Below, in pieces: positions 47,401 through 59,400 of a stretch of 64,000 bases of DNA. A model generated the notes under the pieces. It was not told the DNA's origin and ran no database searches. It saw only the letters and a program-made list of their open reading frames with translations. Numbering within the stretch: position 1 is the first letter of the stretch; each line of letters begins with the position of its first letter. The DNA is from Dendrophyllia cribrosa. Its lineage: Eukaryota > Cnidaria > Anthozoa > Scleractinia > Dendrophylliidae. Made by a program: the position numbers and the translations under genes. The DNA is taken from NCBI GenBank assembly GCA_024195265.1, contig JAJLRJ010000013.1, positions 10,651,332-10,715,331 on the forward strand, in the 5' to 3' direction.

Positions 47401-50400
47401 AAGGCTGAATAGTAAATTGAAATTCCAACTTTATATTAACTTTTTAAACTTTTTTCCTTTCAGTATTATGACCCCACGTTAGGTAAGTATCACACACTTT
47501 GTATGTAACAATTATGATAATGGAACTTTTTGAATACTATTGTGATAACCAACAACAGGGCACAAAAAGGTTGATTTCAAGGCTAAACCTATAGAGCGTT
47601 TTCACTTGACATCATGGCCGCCATATTGGTGTTCCCGTACAAAAGAATTTTAATTAACTTCTTTTGTTAGGAACACCAACATGGCTGCCATGGCCTTTGT
47701 CATTTGAGTCCCACGGGTATACTATAGGTAAAAGTAAAGTCACACATGATTGATCCTCAAGTGGCGCACATGGCCAGAGCTTACGTGTACACTGAACTGT
47801 AGAACCTGATTCCTGCAGCTTAAACCATCGAAAAGTATAATGCCACTCCACATTGGTTGTCTTAACCTTTTAACTCCCAAGAATGCCAAATATCAAAATT
47901 CAAGAAAAAAATCCCATATTTCATTTTTCAAATTAATTATTGAAAAACTAAGATGGTACCTTGCATGAAGGTGTTAGAAATTACATTTTGGGTGTACACA
48001 TTGGCTAGCTCCATTTCCATTTAGTAAATCTAAACTTGGCTCTGGATGACAGTTACCTGTACAGGTACTTATGAGTGCAAAAGTTTTTTTTTTTTTTTAT
48101 ATAACAAATTTAAACTTTAAGGGCCAAGGCTGATTGGAGTAAAGTGTTGAGCTTGTTGTAATTTTAATCTTATTAAGGTGGGGTCATGTGATGAAAAAAA
48201 AAATGGAAAAATAATGATTAATATGTAACTAAAAACATGTTACATTTTTTTCTCTTTCCACATGTTTGGTGATTAGAGGAAACATATAGAAAGGAGGTAG
48301 GTACCTAGTCATGTGGATACTCTGTAACCAGTGAGAATGCTCTCTGATTTGGGGTCTTATGTACTGCAAGTTAACACTGGCACTTGAGCTTGTACAACTT
48401 AACGTTATCAGTCCCGGGTGGTAGTTAAGCCAACCACCTTGTACAGCATAATAAACAGTACCACAGGAAAGTACTGCTCAATAGCTTTCATTTGAATGGT
48501 CACACTTTAGGATTTTCATGCATAGACTCGGAAGTTAGAAACACCTTGTACAGCATAATAAACAGTACCACAGGAAAGTACTGCTCAATAGCTTTCATTT
48601 GAATGGTCACACTTTAGGATTTCATCTACAGACTCAAAAGTTAGAACCACCTTGTACAGCATAATAAACAGTACCACAGGAAAGTACTGCTCAATAGCTT
48701 TCATTTGAATCGTCGCACTTTAGGATTTCATCCACAGACTCAAAAGTTAGAAACACCTTGTACAGCATAATAAACAGTACCACAGGAAAGTACTGCTCAA
48801 TAGCTTTCATTTGAATGGTCACACTTTAGGATTTTCATGCAGAGACTCAAACGTTAGAACCACCTTGTACAGCATAATAAACAGTACCACAGGATGGCAC
48901 TTTTATGCTCTGATGGTTCCATATGAACCCTTCCAAATTTGCCTCAGTTCTGAATTTAGAAGGTTTATATATATTTTTTTTTTAACAACAAGTAGCTTTA
49001 TTTGCATGACTATAAATCCTTACAGTATTGCAAAGCTTTACAACATAACAAAATGAAATTACAATAATATAATAAAAAAAAGGGAAAGTACAATCAGTCT
49101 GATTTGATAATTTGATTATTGCGGAGATCTAAGCATGAAATAATGAATTTCACCAAATGAATATTTACAAAATAATTACGAGAGTTCATTAATTCATTGG
49201 TAACTTCTGAAGGAGATAACTGTTTTATATTTGGTAGGTGATACCCTATTTTCCTGTAAAATCCGTCCCTAATAATTGAGTATTTAGGACAGTGGAAAAG
49301 GAAGTGAATTTCATCTTCAATTTCATTAGATCATCAAGTAGGGCACAATCTATCATCTCTCGTGATTTTTTTCATATCTACCAATTTCAATCATTAATTT
49401 ATGATTACTTATACGAAATTTTACTAATTGTTTTCTGTCATTTGATTTCCTTGTAAGGTCTAAGTAATGAGAAGGCGTATATTCGTTCTTAAAGATATTA
49501 TAAAATTCGAGTTTCTTAGAGTGTTGAATGATATGTCGCCAATATAGGATATATTTTTGTTGCATTAAGTTTACATAATGTTCGATTTTAGTTTCAGTTA
49601 AGAAAAAATTAATAGGGTCAAAATCAGGCAAATTATAGAATTCGGATATCCTTATAAGATTAGAGTAGAAGCTATTTTTACCAGAAGAGTGAAGATCTGC
49701 GGACATTAAAAAGATCTGTTTAACAATAGTTATTGTCCTTACTTTGAAGATATAAGGTATAATTAATTATTTTCTGATTAATAGCTATAATAAGAGGAAA
49801 CCTTCCTAGTTCAGCTCTACATGCCACATTTGATGCTTTATTGCTTACTTCTAGATATCGTTTGCAGAATTGTAAATGGATTTTTTCAATCTGCGAGCTG
49901 TCCCAAGACTTAAAATCCGGTTTTGTGTACACACCCCAAACTTCGCTATTATATGTTAAAATTGGGGAGATCATCGTGTCAAAGATTTTACTTGCCAGGG
50001 ATGGGGACAATTTACTGAAATTTGTATGTTTTCTTAGACTGAAAAGAGCGTGAAGGGCCTTCTCTTTTAGCTGGTCAAGTGCCATTGAAAAGTTACCCGT
50101 TGAAGAGATTACAGACCCTAGATAGGTGTAGTTTTGGACGATTTCAATCATTTTATTGCCTATGTGAAAACTAGACTCAGTACATTTCTTAGCACGTTTC
50201 TGAAAGATCATAACTTTGGTCTTTTTTGGATTGATACTTAACATCCACGAGTTGCAATAGGAAGATAACTTATCAAGACAAGTTTGCAGTCCTGTTTTGG
50301 ATCTTGAAAGTATGACTAAATCATCCGCATATAAAAGTGAGTTTAATTTTGTGCCATTCGGTAGAACAAAAGGATCCGATAAAATATTTTCGAACGAATG

Positions 50401-53400
50401 TGGTATGTTGTTAACATAGAGGTTAAATAGCAATGGGCTTAAAATACAACCTTGGCGTACACCTCTTGCGTATTGAAAGGGTTGTGTTTGGCTTTTTCCA
50501 ATTTTTACGGAACATGTAGAGTTTGAGTACAAATTATTGAGGGGGACATTGGGGGGTAGCCCATACCGCAATAACGCAGCATAAAATCAAAAATACCGCA
50601 ATACCGCAACGAAAATCGACAAAATACCGATACCGCAGGTATGGATATCAGTCGGGTACAAATATTTTTGGAGGGATGTAGGATAAGCGATCTAGTTACG
50701 GTCAGTTGCGCGTTTTTCGTAGTCGTAGTAAGACTTATCTCGAAGAAGGAACTAAAGCTTTCGCAGCAAATGATCACGTGACACTCTCGTAACAGTTCCA
50801 GGTTGCATACCTAAAATGTTAATTGCTCTCTACAAGTGATATCCCTTTGTCCTCTTAACACTCCGAATTCACTATTATAATCAACTTTCGCTTTTTCCCC
50901 GAGAATGAAGCTCAGCAGTTGCTCAGCAGTAGTTGTTTTTTGTTACAGCAACTGATCACGTGACTCACTCGTAAGAGTTTAATACAGTTGTTACAGTTGT
51001 TTTTTGTTTAATTAATATCTCTCTCAAGTACCGTATTTATTCGATTAAACGCCGCGGCGTTTATTAAATTTTTCCTGATTCTAGTACGGCGTTTATTGGA
51101 GGGCGGCGTTTATTGCAGGGCGGCGTTTATTTAAAATCCAATTTATTTCTTACAAACAATAGCAACTAAACGTTTGAAATTTTTAAAAACAGAAAGATGT
51201 TTCAGTGTTAATTTGTCTGAAATGTCATTTACTTTATCGTTCTCACTTTGCATTTTAATACGATTGCGATGCATGTCATAGAATAAAGTTCACTCAATTT
51301 CAATGTCACGTCCTCTTCGTATATTATTCGAATAAACGCCGCATCATGGGTGCGGCGTCTATTCGAGGGCGGCGTTTATTAATATTTTTGCTCTCAAGTG
51401 CGGCGTTTAATCGAATAAATAGGGTAAGTTGGATTTATTTCCCCTGGTTTTCCTGTCTTCGGTACCATGTAAACGCGGTACGATGTACTACTCGTTTCGG
51501 TATCAAATCACTATTTTGGTATAAAACTGAAAAAACACTATTTTGCGTAAATCATGTAAACTTGGTATAACTTCATACCGGTATACCGGAATGAAACTCA
51601 TACCGGTGTCATGTAAACAGCCCCTTAGTTCTGCATAAAATTATAAGTGCAGCGAAACGTGACACTCGGTTCCGAACACTAGCCTACAGTCAAGCCGACC
51701 AAGGCATTAGTTTATAAGAAATGCCTGAAAGCTGAGAAAGTGTATCGTTTCTTGTCTTTCTTTGTGACTTTTGTGACCGTTGTAGAGAGAATTCCCATCA
51801 TGTGATGTTACAAGCGATACAAACTTACTAAACACAGTTTCTAAGCTTTAGAACCATTTTCTCTGCTTTCGGAAGTTCTCACCGCCCTTTCCCTCTTCAT
51901 AAAAGATCGCCACAGTCTATTATTATTTTTCTTGTCTCGTCTGTCTCTGTGGCCGCCATGACAAAGGACACGAAGGTCATAAACCAAAACCATCCAACTG
52001 CAACGTGTTCGCAACTCCTTGTCAGTGTTTCAGATTGTCTCCTACTTAGACAACTCACGCAGAAGGGGTAGAGATTATATCTTGGGATCTCTAGGAGTGT
52101 TTTTTTCATAATACTATTTGGGGAATGACAGCAAAAGTCAGCAAATCATCAGCCTGTCAAATACCGAAATACCGCGCAAAAAAACGTGTTTCACCGAATA
52201 CCGCTGTCCGAAATAATCAAATACCGCATACCGCAGTCTCAAACAATACCGAAATACCGCGTTAAAAATTAAAATTTACCGAAATACCGCACGAAAAATG
52301 GGCCAATACCGCGATACCGCGAACCCCAATGTCCCCCTCATTATTCATTAAATTGTAAAAGCGGCCTCCCACATTAATTTGCAATAGCTTGTACAATAGT
52401 CCGTCATGCCAGACTGAGTCAAAAGCTTTCCTGAAATCTACAAAACAAGCGTATATTTTTTCATTGTGTTGATGCACATATTTATCTACTAAAGTTCTCA
52501 GAGTGAGGACATGGTCTGCTGTACGATTTTTGGGCAAGAATCCAATCTGAGAATTGTGGAGTATGTTATGAGAGTAAACATGCTCAAGGAGTCTTTGATT
52601 AAGGATAGAACAGAACAATTTTCCCAAACAGCTTGAAACACAAATTCCTCGATAATTTGATGGATCACTTTTTCCTCCTGATTTATATATTGGTGTAATA
52701 AGGCCGCTACACCAAGTTTGAGGCATTGTTCCTAGATTGAGAATTGTATTAAAAAGGTTTTGATATATCGGCATCATGTCGTGAAGGCTAGCTTTGATCA
52801 TTTCATTTTTTATTTTGTCTGAAAAGACGATTTATTATTTTTTAATTTTTTCGCAGCTATAAGTATTTCATTTTCGGTGATTAAGTAATCCAAAGAGCAT
52901 AACTGATTTTTCCGACTCTCAAGTTGTTGTAGTTCATTGATTATTGTCTGTTGTGCAGAATTTAAAGGTTCATTTGAATGAAGTGAGTGGAAATGTTGAA
53001 GCCAGTTTTCCTCTGAGATCAACGGAAGATCATCTTTGTCTTTTCGAGTGTCATCCATTGATTTTAAACACTGCCAAAAACTTTTCTTATCCGGATTTTT
53101 AGTGGTTTCCTCTAGTTCGGTAATCTTTGAATTGTAGTATTCAGTTCTTTTTTTGCATAATAATTTTTTGTATTCCGTTAAAACAATATGATACTTCTCT
53201 CGCAAAACAATATTTAAAGGATTTCTGTGTTTTTGGTTTGAGAGCTTCCTCGACTCGTGTTTTTTAAAGCGACATTCCTTATCAAACCATTTTTTGTTTG
53301 ATGATGACTTGATCTGTTTACGTTTTTTTCCCAATCTAATCTTTAAACTTCGTTTCGCTGCTGTGATTAGTATGTTTTCTACTTTTTCAAGTGCTGTATT

Positions 53401-56400
53401 AACATCTTGGATCGGAGTTTCGTCACCTATGTATTCTTGTATGAGCATTTGAAGATCTGTTGAGCGTAAGCTATCTTTGAATTTTTGAGCGGAATCCTTT
53501 TCCCACATAAATTGCCTCGGTAGAGGTGATAACGGATTACTTTCACACGGGGATTCAAGCTGAGAAATGTTAGTGTTAATATTTATCCAAGTGATTATTG
53601 AACTGTGATCCGATAAAGAGGATGGTTGCTTTACTACAAAATTTGCAACATTTAAAAGGGTATCTTGGTCACATATTGCATAATCGATGACACTAATTCC
53701 ATTTCTTCCGTGAAAGGTGGCTCTACCTAAACTATCACCGCTAACTCTTCCGTTTAAAATTTTGAGGTCAGCGCTTTTGCAAATATCAAGAAGTCTTTTA
53801 CCGTGATTATTTAGTTCATTATCATAACTATTCCGACGAGTAGGATAATACGAAGATTCAGATTGATCATTTGCTATGATGTTGTTCCCGTCATGACAAA
53901 CACTATCTGAATATTTACCTGTTCTCGAGTTAAAGTCACCCATGAGAAAGATTGATCCTTGGGTGCCGAAATTTAAGATATCATTTTCAAGTTCTTCAAA
54001 CAGTTCAGGATTGAAATATTTTGAATTACACGGTGGAATATAAAGTCCACATGTGTACAGATCTTTCGCTGTTTTGGCATAATGTTTGTCGATTTTGAAC
54101 CAGAGGAAATTTGAAGATGTTTTGACAATTGAAATCCAATCATGAAATACATTTTTATATAGCAAAATGATTCCTCCAGAGTTTCGACCACCGGTTTGCG
54201 ATATAGAAGTCATGAGACCATTAACTGCCCCAAATTGCTTTGAGAAGCTGATTTTGGGCAAGTGGGCATTTTTCATCATTCTCTTTGTTAATACAGTTGA
54301 ACCGGCTCCACTAATGGACACCTCCCATTAGCGGACACCAAACCACAGTCCCAGTGATTTATCCTCTCCAACACTACATTTTTAACCTCCTGTGGACACC
54401 TCCCGTAAGCAGACACAGACACCTATTCGGGTTCCACAGAGTCTAAAATAACTTCCCGAAAGCCGACAGAAAACAATTTAAAAAATATATCTAACAAAAT
54501 AGGTTCGGTTTTAATGGTTTTCGTTGTGCTTGACCTAAACAAAAGCGAAGTGTGAGTCTGAACAGTACAGTTTCATGTCGGCGGTAACTAGTCACTTTGA
54601 CCAAGGTGTCGGATATCTTAAGAGAACTTAAGATCAGGGAACCGCGAAAGCAAACACTCATATGTGTGATATTTAAAAAGCAACATCCAACAACCCTGTG
54701 ATGGATAATTACATGTGGTCTTAATTAGTTTTAATAGCTTTAAAAGACAATGTACTAACACCCTCTGGTGCATTTTTTTTTTTGTTCAACCTTTCGGAAG
54801 CGGACACCTTCCGTAAGTGGACACTTACGCTTGGTCCTGAGGGTTTCCGCTTACGGGAGGTTTGACAGTATCACATAAATTACAATGCTGTGCTATCTTT
54901 AAGAAAAATACATGTTGTTAGGGGTCCGAAATCTCTAAACCATGCAAATCCAGGGTGCCCAGTTTGGTGCAAAACAAAGATTTCCTGGTCACCCAAAGGT
55001 AAAAGTAAGTTGCCAGGGGCCACCAGGCTGTTAGAGCACCGCTTTGAAATACCATAATTTCACAAATTTAAGTATTGGTGACATCACACTTCATGACTCT
55101 ATTAGTTATTTCTTGACACTGTTTCTAACGGTCATCCGAACATTCCAGATTGAATATAATGGCAAGTTATATGATGTGGAGATAGTTGATACGGCAGGAC
55201 AAGAGGAGTTTAGTTCATTCCGTGATTCGTCAGTAGCGACGGGCGATGCATTTCTAGTATTGTTTGCCATTAATTCTGCATCCAGTTGGCATGAACTCAA
55301 GGATCTGAGGAGCAAAATTATCCAAGATCGTCAACTCACTTCAGCTATTCCCATGGTCATGGTTGGGAATAAGTTGGTAAGTTATTTGTTATGTTATTAC
55401 TACAGTTTAAGAAGTAACCTCCACTTTTGGACACCTCCATTAAGGGGGCACTTCTCTTGTTCCCAGCAAAACACTCATATAATCTTTGTAATTATCACCT
55501 CTATCAGAGGGACACATCTATTAAAGGGGCTATGTCACGAGGTGTCACGCAAGCTCCAATCTTGAAAAACGTCCGGTGGCTGTTTTTCAAGTTTACGCCA
55601 TCATCGTCGAATCCATTCAATCCTGCAGTGCTGTGTTCACCAAATGGTCTCAGATTTTTCACATATGTAAATAATCTATTTGTCTTGATTTTGTCCCGGA
55701 TATTTTTCCGATTCTGAAATCGTACGGCTAAATATCTCAATATGTACGAGCAGCGATAGAAATCAGTTGACCTTGGAATGTCATGGACGAAGGTTCTTCT
55801 TCTCTGTTGGCGAAATATAGTACATTTCAGCATATTAACATGGTACCAGAGTCTTTGCTTTGTACTTCTTTACCGCCACAGACAAACCTAACATTTTTCT
55901 GATTTTGTTTCGCTTGAGAAAAGAGCGATGAAATTGTTGGACTTAAATCAAAACAAGCAATAGCTCTTGGGTTCGTGACCACTGGCTCCGTTTCGAGTCC
56001 TGTTTCGTATCAGCGAACAAAAGAATTTTGACAGATAAAAGTGTAAATTAAAGCGACATAGCCCCTTCAAGGAGATGGGACAGTGTTTGCAAAGTATATC
56101 CCAAATGACATATGAACCTCCATTAAACACGAAGTTCCGGTATAAAAGGCTTAGCTCCTCCCCAATTTCACACCTTTTGGGTGTGAAAAGCAAATTAAGG
56201 CGTCTCAGTCACAACACGTGGTTAACTTGCGCGTCCTTTAAATATAATTTGCTTCAAAAATCTAAGAAACCAAGAGTTTACCTAAGCAACCAAAAAGAAA
56301 TAGAAGTTCATGAAGACTTCTGATATAACTGTCATAAAGTTTTTCCAAATTGTGTTTGCAATGGTCTCTGTAATGACGCATGTTGTTTGTCAGTTGTTAA

Positions 56401-59400
56401 TGCTTCAGTGGTTGATTGACGACTGGAGGTGAGAATGGCCAGACCAGGCTCCTTTTATACCGGAACATCGTGTTTTAGAGAGAGTTTAATGTACCTTATT
56501 GGTACTAATTTTCGCGTCGCTTTAATTTCGCGATTTTCGCGATTAAAAAAAAAATCACGAACTTAAAGCGACGCGAAAAAACATTCCCGCGAACTTTAAT
56601 GTCGCGAAATTTAATACCCTCCTATATTTCTTGTTTTTTTTTTTTTCAATTTAATGAAGAAACACATGTATACGTATTGTGTATAACGTGTAAAAGCTCT
56701 ATGGCATGCCTACAGATGATAAACAACAGTTTAACATCAACATCGCCATATTCAAGTCCTTTCAGCACCTCTTTTGTACAGTCATCGAAATGGCCATCTA
56801 TCACGGGTTCCTTGTAATTTGAAACGACAATCTGTTTATACTTTTCAAGTATTCCTTGTATTATACAATTGCAAAGAACGTTAAGCATAAGGATAATGTC
56901 TTTGACTATGCCTATGGTACACGATGCGGTTTCTATAGTCTGGTTTTGTTATGAGTTGATGATTTTCAGAAATAAGAAGTGTAAAATAATAAAATTCTTG
57001 AAATAAAATGTTTTTTTTTTTTTCATTTTCGCGAAAATTAATTCCCTAAGAAAATAATTTTGCACCCAAATCGCGAAAATAAAGACCCGCGAAATATGCC
57101 GACCTTTTTTTCGCGAAATTAAGTGCCCGCGAAAATTAGTACCAATAAGGTAGTATGTGACCACGAAATAAGATTTGCATACCTCTTATTCGATGGTTTG
57201 ACAGATTATACGCGCGGATATTTTGCGAGTTACATAGGGTTTTTTTTTTCAGCCCCGAAGGGGCGAGAAAAATGCGAGCAATGAGTAAAATGTCCGCATG
57301 TATTATCTGTAAACCATCGAATAAGGGATGTTTTAGTCGACTGAAATTCTTTACATGTATTTATATAATAGCTTGTGTCTTAAAACTGGGATGCTAAGGT
57401 GTAATACAGCAATCTGCTGTGTAACACGCTCGGATGTTTTGCGTGTTCTCTTTTTCTTACAAGGTAAAATGACGTCACATGCCAAAAAATGTTATTGTAC
57501 TCTAACCACAAGACTAGTGATACCAACATTCAATTACAGTCAAACCTGTATTAAGCGGACACCCTCTATAGCCCCGCTTCGACTGATTTATTGACATGAT
57601 TGGTAATAAGCTCTCTTGTTTACAAGTTTGTGTGCTGCCGGGTAATCGACTATAACTAAGAACAAAGTGAAAAATAAAGAGATTCTGAACGGCTGAACGG
57701 CAAAATTGTCTTGCAAATTTTAGCTCAGAAATTGACAAGTTGTCTCGGACAATTTCGTATGCCCATTTCTGTCCAGATTATCGCGGACAATTCAAAACTT
57801 GTCCGCAAGTGCGATCCGGGACTAAGCGCCCGTCTCTTGGTGCTATTTTAGCGCCCCTTATTCGGACGTTGAAGATGCTATACGCCAACAAGCTATCTTA
57901 TATATAGGATAATGCCTCGCTCGGTCATTATCTTTAAGAAGGCCGAGGAGCGAGGGCATTATGCGATTTAATGCACCTTTCTATTGTTTTAGAACAAGGG
58001 AAGCCAAGAATAGCTTGAATGGTTTGCTAATTAAAGAGTCGAGAAACACTGTATGAAATCCCGTTAGGATTTGCAGCCCTCATGTATTACAATTTGAATA
58101 TCTGCCTTTTCTCAAGGGGTTTAGTGTTTGTAGGCTTTTCTTTCAGTTCAGCAGCTGAGTTCCATAACGCTTTAGTCGATATTGCTTTTACTGCCAATAT
58201 GTCCAGTTATTTGGAAAAACGTTCATTCGAGATGATGAGCGATGATTTAGATGATTTGTTGTCGCAGGCGGTGGATGAACACCGCAAATTGAGTGCAGAT
58301 AGGTTTTCGTTTCACACTGATGTGGGGGGCAGGGAATATTTACTTTATTCCGGGTGGGTTAAAACATAGAAAATTATGCCCAAGAACTTGTAAAGCGTCT
58401 GCTAACGTTGAATGTCATGAGAGATGTGTTGTAAGAATTGTCAAGACTTATATTGAGCGATGTCCTGAAGGATCTCTAGATAAAGCTTTTTACTTGAAGC
58501 CATTGCGAAAGTACGAAAGTAACAATGCTTGGTTTTCTATTGTCCCTTTGGGTCATAATAGACTTAATTCCATGATTAAAATGATGATGGCTGAAGCTGG
58601 AATTAAGGGATATTTCACTAATCACTCTTTGCGAGCAACAGCGGTCTCGAGATTGTCTCAAGAAGGTGTAAACGACAAATTGATTCGGGGTGTTACTGGG
58701 CATCGATCGGAAGCTCTTCAAAGTTACAAACGGGAAACAAATGAACAACTAGTTAAAGTTTCAAAAATAGTGCAAGGCCAGTCCAGTGAAACCACAACCA
58801 GAGAAAATGTTGCTGCTACGCAGATTCCAAATGCTTTGGGGTCAATTACTTTGAATATTTCAGATGGAAATTATAATATTACCATTAACAATAGCTAGAA
58901 AAGGTTTGTAATTGCTAAGTTATAATTGACAAATGCAAGAACTTTGTAAACTAAAGCCCCATTTACACGACATTCATTTTGGGTCCGGCACTGATAAATT
59001 TTGGCCCGCGGGCCGATAATTTAGGGCACGGCCCGCTTGATTTTTGCTGTGTAAATGCAAAATGTTTGGCACGCGTGCCCAAAAATTTAGGCGGGCCGAG
59101 ACCACCTCAGGAGGTAGTCTCGGCCCGCGTGCCAAAACGAATGCATTCTCGTTCCCGGCGAAATAACTTTTGGCGCCAAAATTTCAATAACACAGGCGCA
59201 AACGTTTGTTGTTCGCGGAAAGAAAGATGGCCTCGAGAGGGAAAAGTACACACAAAGGTAACTGATACTCCAAATAAGTTAGCAATTGTTCTATATTCTG
59301 CTGTCGAGGCTAGGTAATACAAGGCTATTGCCAATGGACGATTTGGAGTAACAGCCTTTCGCATTGGTGTGTACTGACGAGATATGTCATCACAAATCTC

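Larger units (their letters stand above)
48974..54230 (-). pseudogene. APE-type LINE (non-LTR retrotransposon), damaged
   Basis: Read on the minus strand, it starts inside the AP-endonuclease domain (5'-truncated). It has GDFN and a distal SDHSS motif (54220-52810), a coiled basic linker, RT blocks including FVDFRKAFDSVW, GVRQGCILSPLLFNLY and the catalytic YADD (52800-49720), a C-terminal WRH...FYNIFK region and a CxxC/H-type end with stop at 49094-49096. An AATAAA lies at 48997-49002 and a poly(A) tail at 48974-48983. Lesions: a one-base frameshift near 52830, a 1.8 kb transposon (50539-52339), and frameshifts near 49722 and 49335. It is antisense to the host gene, in intron 3. Clade not determined; not functional. 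Confidence 0.88.
48896..55104. mobile_element. Disrupted MITE (AATAGAGTACCGAAGTG family) split by later insertions
   Basis: Pieces at 48896-48970, about 54225-54290 and 55048-55104 align, in order, with the palindromic MITE at 32634-33022. Between them sit the LINE (48974 to about 54225) and a TA-flanked MITE (54294-54868). The right piece, CATAATTTCACAAATTTA to CATGACTCTATT, ends about 45 bp before the exon 4 acceptor. Confidence 0.7.

Noticed and set aside
48431..48895. Regular repeats that might suggest a CRISPR array
   Set aside because: The units are 106-107 bp and homogeneous throughout, with no unique spacers, in an intron of a eukaryotic gene. It is a tandem repeat.
53973..54191. Separate minus-strand gene inside the LINE
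   Set aside because: It is a shifted frame inside the endonuclease coding region.
55044..55148. Coding extension upstream of GTPase exon 4
   Set aside because: The open frame upstream of the acceptor runs into MITE sequence, and microexon 3 supplies the expected residues with correct phase.
58476..58748. Minus-strand frame of 90 residues
   Set aside because: It is the antisense shadow of the tyrosine-recombinase frame, which has the recognisable catalytic motifs.
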